DNA from: Arthrobacter sp. QXT-31
GTDB lineage: Bacteria; Actinomycetota; Actinomycetes; Actinomycetales; Micrococcaceae
Reading direction: 5' to 3'
NCBI RefSeq assembly: GCF_001969265.1
Contig: NZ_CP019304.1
Coordinates: forward strand, 930,001 to 994,000
DNA length: 64,000 bases
Shown here: positions 61,056-64,000 of the stretch, piece by piece
How positions within the stretch are numbered: the stretch's first letter is position 1
How the letters are laid out: the number at the start of each line of letters is the position of its first letter
Made by a program: the position numbers and the translations under genes
Notes under the pieces: generated by a model
What the model was told of the DNA's origin: nothing
Databases searched by the model: none
The model's input: only the letters and a program-made list of their open reading frames with translations

Positions 61056-62387
61056 ATGGCAAAGACGACCGGAGCGGCACCAAAACTTGCCAAGGCATTG
61101 GCCATCGTTCTCGGCACCGGGGACGCGGGCACCGGGCACCCGGATAAGAGGGGGCCTGGCACCGAGCAGATTCCGGTCCGGCTGCGGGCCTGGGACGGCT
61201 CCGAAGCAGGCCCTGCTGACGCGCCGCTGATCGAGTTCACGTCGCGAAGGGCGCTGCGGCGGATCCTCTGGTCGGCGGGACAGCTGGGACTGAGCCGGGC
61301 GTATGTCGCCGGCGAGATCAGCGCGCACGGCGACATCTTCGCCGTCTTCGCGGCACTCAGCTCCGCCGGCAAGTTCGCCGAGCCCGGCCCCTTCACTCCG
61401 CTGACACCACGGGAGCTGTGGACGCTGCTAAAGACCGGTGTCCGGCTGGGGGCGCTGGGGCCCAACCCCGCTCCCCCACCGGAGGAGGCCAAGGTCGAGA
61501 AGCACGGGAGGCGGCACTCCAGGAAGCGGGACGCCGCAGCCATCTCGCACCATTACGACGTCGGCAACGACTTTTACCGGCTGGTCCTGGGCCCGTCGCT
61601 GGTCTACTCATGCGCCGTCTGGTCCGACGAGGGCACGGGCCTGGAAGGGGCCCAGGAGGCGAAGCTCGACCTGATCTGCCGGAAACTCGGGCTGAAGCCG
61701 GGCCAGCGTGTGCTCGACGTGGGCTGCGGATGGGGAAGCTTCGCCCTGCACGCGGCTGAGCGCTACGGGGCGAACGTCGTCGGCGTCACACTATCCACGG
61801 AGCAGGCGGACCTAGCCCGGAAGCGTGTGGCCGAGGCCGGGCTGACCGAGCGCGTGGACATCCGCGTCCAGGACTACCGAGATGTGAACGACGGCCCCTT
61901 CGACGCGATCAGCTCCATGGGCATGTCCGAGCACGTCGGCCGCGAGCAGCTCCCCCGGTATGTCTCGCAACTCCATGGCCTGCTGCGTCCCGGCGGGCGG
62001 CTGCTCAACCACTCCATCTCCTGGAACGCCGGACCCACCGAGGATGACCCCGACTCGTTCATTCCCCGTTACGTCTTCCCCGACGGCGAGATGCTCAGTC
62101 TGGGGACGGTGGTCACGGGCTTGGAGGACGGCGGCTTCGAAGTGCTCGACGTCGAGGCCCTCCGCCGGCACTACGCCCTGACCCTGCGGGCCTGGGTCAG
62201 GAACCTCGAGGACCAGTGGGACGAAGCAGTCCGGCTCACCTCCGAAGGACGGGCCCGGATCTGGCGGCTGTACATGGCGGCCAGCGCGCTCGGCTTCGAG
62301 AACGGGCTGACCGGCGTGAACCAGGTCCTCGTGCAGAAGTCCGGCGGTGAGGAACCGCAGCTGCGGCTGAGGAACTGGGCCGGCTGA
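61056..62387 (+). CDS. cfa: Cyclopropane-fatty-acyl-phospholipid synthase family methyltransferase
   Basis: The product has 443 residues. The N-terminal lipid-binding part is followed by AISHHYDVGNDFYRLVLGPS, the AdoMet motif VLDVGCGWGSFALHAAERYG, then EHVGREQLPRYVSQLHGLL and ISWNAGPTEDDPDSFIPRYVFPDGEM. It adds a methylene bridge to unsaturated acyl chains in membrane lipids using S-adenosylmethionine. GAGAGG precedes ATG. A PfpI/DJ-1-like gene follows after 38 bp, probably co-transcribed. Confidence 0.92.
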   Translation: MAKTTGAAPKLAKALAIVLGTGDAGTGHPDKRGPGTEQIPVRLRAWDGSEAGPADAPLIEFTSRRALRRILWSAGQLGLSRAYVAGEISAHGDIFAVFAALSSAGKFAEPGPFTPLTPRELWTLLKTGVRLGALGPNPAPPPEEAKVEKHGRRHSRKRDAAAISHHYDVGNDFYRLVLGPSLVYSCAVWSDEGTGLEGAQEAKLDLICRKLGLKPGQRVLDVGCGWGSFALHAAERYGANVVGVTLSTEQADLARKRVAEAGLTERVDIRVQDYRDVNDGPFDAISSMGMSEHVGREQLPRYVSQLHGLLRPGGRLLNHSISWNAGPTEDDPDSFIPRYVFPDGEMLSLGTVVTGLEDGGFEVLDVEALRRHYALTLRAWVRNLEDQWDEAVRLTSEGRARIWRLYMAASALGFENGLTGVNQVLVQKSGGEEPQLRLRNWAG

Positions 62388-62425
62388 GCCTAAACCAGGA
62401 AATCCACACACAAGGAGCAAGGACA

Positions 62426-63127
62426 ATGGCTAACATTCTGATGGTCGTCTCGGCGGCCGACTCGCTGACCATGAAGGATGGCAGCCAGCATCCCACCGGA
62501 TTCTGGGCCGAGGAGCTGGTGGTGGCGCACCGGACCCTTCAGCAGGCGGGACATTCAGTGGATTTCGCCACTCCTGGCGGGGTCAAACCCACGGTGGACA
62601 AGCTGAGCCTGCAGGCCGAGACGGTGGGCAGTGAGGAACGGGCGGAGGACTTCCGCACCTATCTGGACATGATCGAGGTGGACCTTTTCGCGCCATTGGT
62701 GCTGGCCGACGTCGACATGTCCGCCTACGACGCCGTCGTCCTGCCTGGCGGGCACGGCCCCATGGCCGACCTCTTCCAGGACAAGGACCTCGGCCGGATC
62801 CTCGTGGAGGCCAACGGCGCCGGCAAGATCATCGCACCCTTCTGCCACGGCCCGGCGGCCCTGCTCAGCGCCACGGCCGACGACGGTGCGTTCGCCTTCG
62901 CGGGCCGCAAGCTCACGGTCTTCACCAACTCGGAGGAAATGACCGGCGGCACCGGGGAAAACACGCCGTGGTTCGTGGAGACGGCACTGCGAGGAAAGGA
63001 CGCCAACGTGGAGACCGGCCCGGACTGGGCCAGCCACGTGGTGCGCGAGGGCAACCTGATCAGCGGCCAGAACCCGCAGTCCAGCGAGGACGTGGCCAAG
63101 GAGGTCATCAAGGCGCTCGCCGAATAA
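62426..63127 (+). CDS. DJ-1/PfpI family type 1 glutamine amidotransferase-like protein
   Basis: The product has 233 residues; AAGGAG upstream. Nucleophile Cys in IAPFCHGPAALLSA (about 136), with conserved VVLPGGHGPMADL and the C-terminal SEEMTGGTGENTPWFVE. This Hsp31-like branch acts on methylglyoxal adducts or as chaperone/protease in other bacteria; activity here is unproven. It lies behind cfa. Confidence 0.9.
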   Translation: MANILMVVSAADSLTMKDGSQHPTGFWAEELVVAHRTLQQAGHSVDFATPGGVKPTVDKLSLQAETVGSEERAEDFRTYLDMIEVDLFAPLVLADVDMSAYDAVVLPGGHGPMADLFQDKDLGRILVEANGAGKIIAPFCHGPAALLSATADDGAFAFAGRKLTVFTNSEEMTGGTGENTPWFVETALRGKDANVETGPDWASHVVREGNLISGQNPQSSEDVAKEVIKALAE

Positions 63128-63164
63128 TCAGAACGCCTGATTGGGCCTCGCATAAGCACTCTTC

Positions 63165-63428
63165 CTACTGGCTAGGTCGCTTGTGCGAGGCGTCTTCGTG
63201 CCGAACCGACAGCGCGTCGGCGGCGTAGAGCATTTTGCGGCCCATGGCGTCATCGGGCCAGACCCAGACAACAGAACCATCCGGCATGAGGTCATCGATG
63301 ACCCCGGACCCGGCGGTTCCCTCTGTTTCAAAAAGGACGCGGTCACCCACGCTGTAGCTAGGCGGCTTGGCCGCACCACGCTTGGCCCGGCTGCCACGTG
63401 CAAGGGGGGTGGAAGATGCAACTGACAT
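63165..63428 (-). CDS. Small protein with SH3-like core
   Basis: ATG 63428 gives 87 residues; the open frame extends upstream without support. A basic start (ARGSRAKRGAAKPP) precedes a beta-rich core (YSVGDRVLFETEGTAGSGVIDDL, PDGSVVWVWPDD). It looks like a small soluble SH3-like or tudor-like fold, similar in style to DUF1918/DUF2945 proteins. Unknown function. Confidence 0.65.
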   Translation of the reverse strand: MSVASSTPLARGSRAKRGAAKPPSYSVGDRVLFETEGTAGSGVIDDLMPDGSVVWVWPDDAMGRKMLYAADALSVRHEDASHKRPSQ

Positions 63429-63568
63429 AGTGGGAACGCCTTTCTCTGCTTGCTTCGGAAGGTGTCTGCGTCGATGACGAAGCGGTAGCCGACTGCTCCG
63501 CAGGTGCCCTTTTGGACGCTCAAAACGGCGCTTGCGGAGCAATCGATGGGTTGTTTGGTGGAGAGGAC

Positions 63569-64000
63569 TCAAGAAGCGGTGACGAATCCGAGGGACTTGT
63601 CCACGACGTTCTGCAGCGGATCGGCGTTGCAGTACCGTCGCAGGTTGTCGACGAAGAGTTTGCCGAGGTCATCGAGGTAATCTTCGGTGTCGCCGCTCAT
63701 GTGAGGTGTGATGATGACGTTGTCCATGCCCCAGAGTGCATGTCCTTCGGGCAGGGGTTCGGGGTGCACGACGTCCAGGGCGGCGCCGGCGATGGAGCCG
63801 GCGGCGAGTGCTTCGGTCAGGGCGTTTGTGTGGACGAGCTCCCCGCGCCCGACGTTGACCAGGTGCGCGGACGGCTTCATGGCGGCCAGGACCGCGGCAC
63901 TAACCAGGCCCCTGGTCTCGTTTGTCAGGGGCGCAGCCAAGACCAGGAAGTCGTATTCACCCACGATCCGGGACAGGTCGCGGGAGGAGTGGATCTGCCC
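63569..64000 (-). CDS. D-isomer-specific 2-hydroxyacid dehydrogenase, C-terminal part
   Basis: The gene continues beyond the right edge (5' part missing). Visible are LVLAAPLTNETRGLVSAAVL, HLVNVGRGELVHTNAL (catalytic Arg in NVGRG), GAALDVVHPEPLPEGHALW (Glu) and NVIITPHMSG (catalytic His). This fits the NAD-binding and catalytic end of a D-2-hydroxyacid dehydrogenase. Substrate unknown. Confidence 0.9.
   Translation of the reverse strand, partial: GQIHSSRDLSRIVGEYDFLVLAAPLTNETRGLVSAAVLAAMKPSAHLVNVGRGELVHTNALTEALAAGSIAGAALDVVHPEPLPEGHALWGMDNVIITPHMSGDTEDYLDDLGKLFVDNLRRYCNADPLQNVVDKSLGFVTAS

Overview
The window is a GC-rich actinobacterial chromosome segment, most likely from the Arthrobacter/Pseudarthrobacter group (Micrococcaceae). 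The support is codon use, a monomeric NADP isocitrate dehydrogenase, a 16S-23S spacer without tRNAs, a 23S of about 3.1 kb, and many secreted Ala/Pro/Gly-rich proteins. Everything is read by eye from the sequence; family names rest on recognised motifs, not on searches.

Layout. 0-4.1 kb: the end of a ChvE-type sugar ABC transporter and a MacB/FtsX-type ABC exporter pair. 4.2-10.4 kb: an oxidoreductase, a secreted Pro/Ala-rich protein, a sortase-type surface protein with 25-residue repeats, and a Ser/Thr kinase overlapping a lipoprotein gene. 10.4-17.6 kb: large catalase, an SRPBCC protein, isocitrate dehydrogenase, and a secreted trypsin-like protease followed by an overlapping 56-codon ORF. 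17.66-18.1 kb: eight head-to-tail copies of a 55-bp repeat. 18.1-24.7 kb: purH and purN, separated by an MFS transporter, a membrane-anchored XseA-like nuclease and an AbiEi/DUF559-type protein, with a long palindrome in each intergenic gap. 24.7-30 kb: membrane proteins, a ZIP transporter, a second secreted Pro/Ala-rich protein and a 58-residue peptide with three GxIGNWPDPM repeats. 30-38 kb: stress/envelope genes (MarR regulator, YsnF/DUF2382, holin-family and DUF3618 proteins, an SQR-like flavoprotein, DUF2945, flotillin plus an NfeD-like protein). 37.8-42.6 kb: glycosyltransferase, UDP-glucose dehydrogenase and a PAS-GGDEF-EAL protein. 44.0-49.5 kb: a complete rRNA operon on the minus strand, with two good promoters at 49.73-49.93 kb. 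50.2-64 kb: a kinase-GAF fusion, a multicopper oxidase, a membrane-tethered DEDDh exonuclease, PhoD, secreted proteins, a cyclopropane synthase, a PfpI/DJ-1 protein and the 3' part of a D-2-hydroxyacid dehydrogenase.

Themes. Oxidative and envelope stress dominate: catalase, YsnF, SRPBCC, DUF2945, SQR-like, flotillin. katE and the ysnF-like/holin divergent promoter share a 15-bp near-palindrome, which suggests a common regulator. Three genes (holin, DUF3618, GGDEF-EAL) each need a 1-2 nt indel to restore the family reading frame, so small sequence errors or recent lesions are present. The best candidates for undescribed biology are the repeat peptide at 29.7 kb, the XseA-transmembrane gene with its palindromes, the protease-overlapping mini-ORF, and the paired secreted-protein modules.
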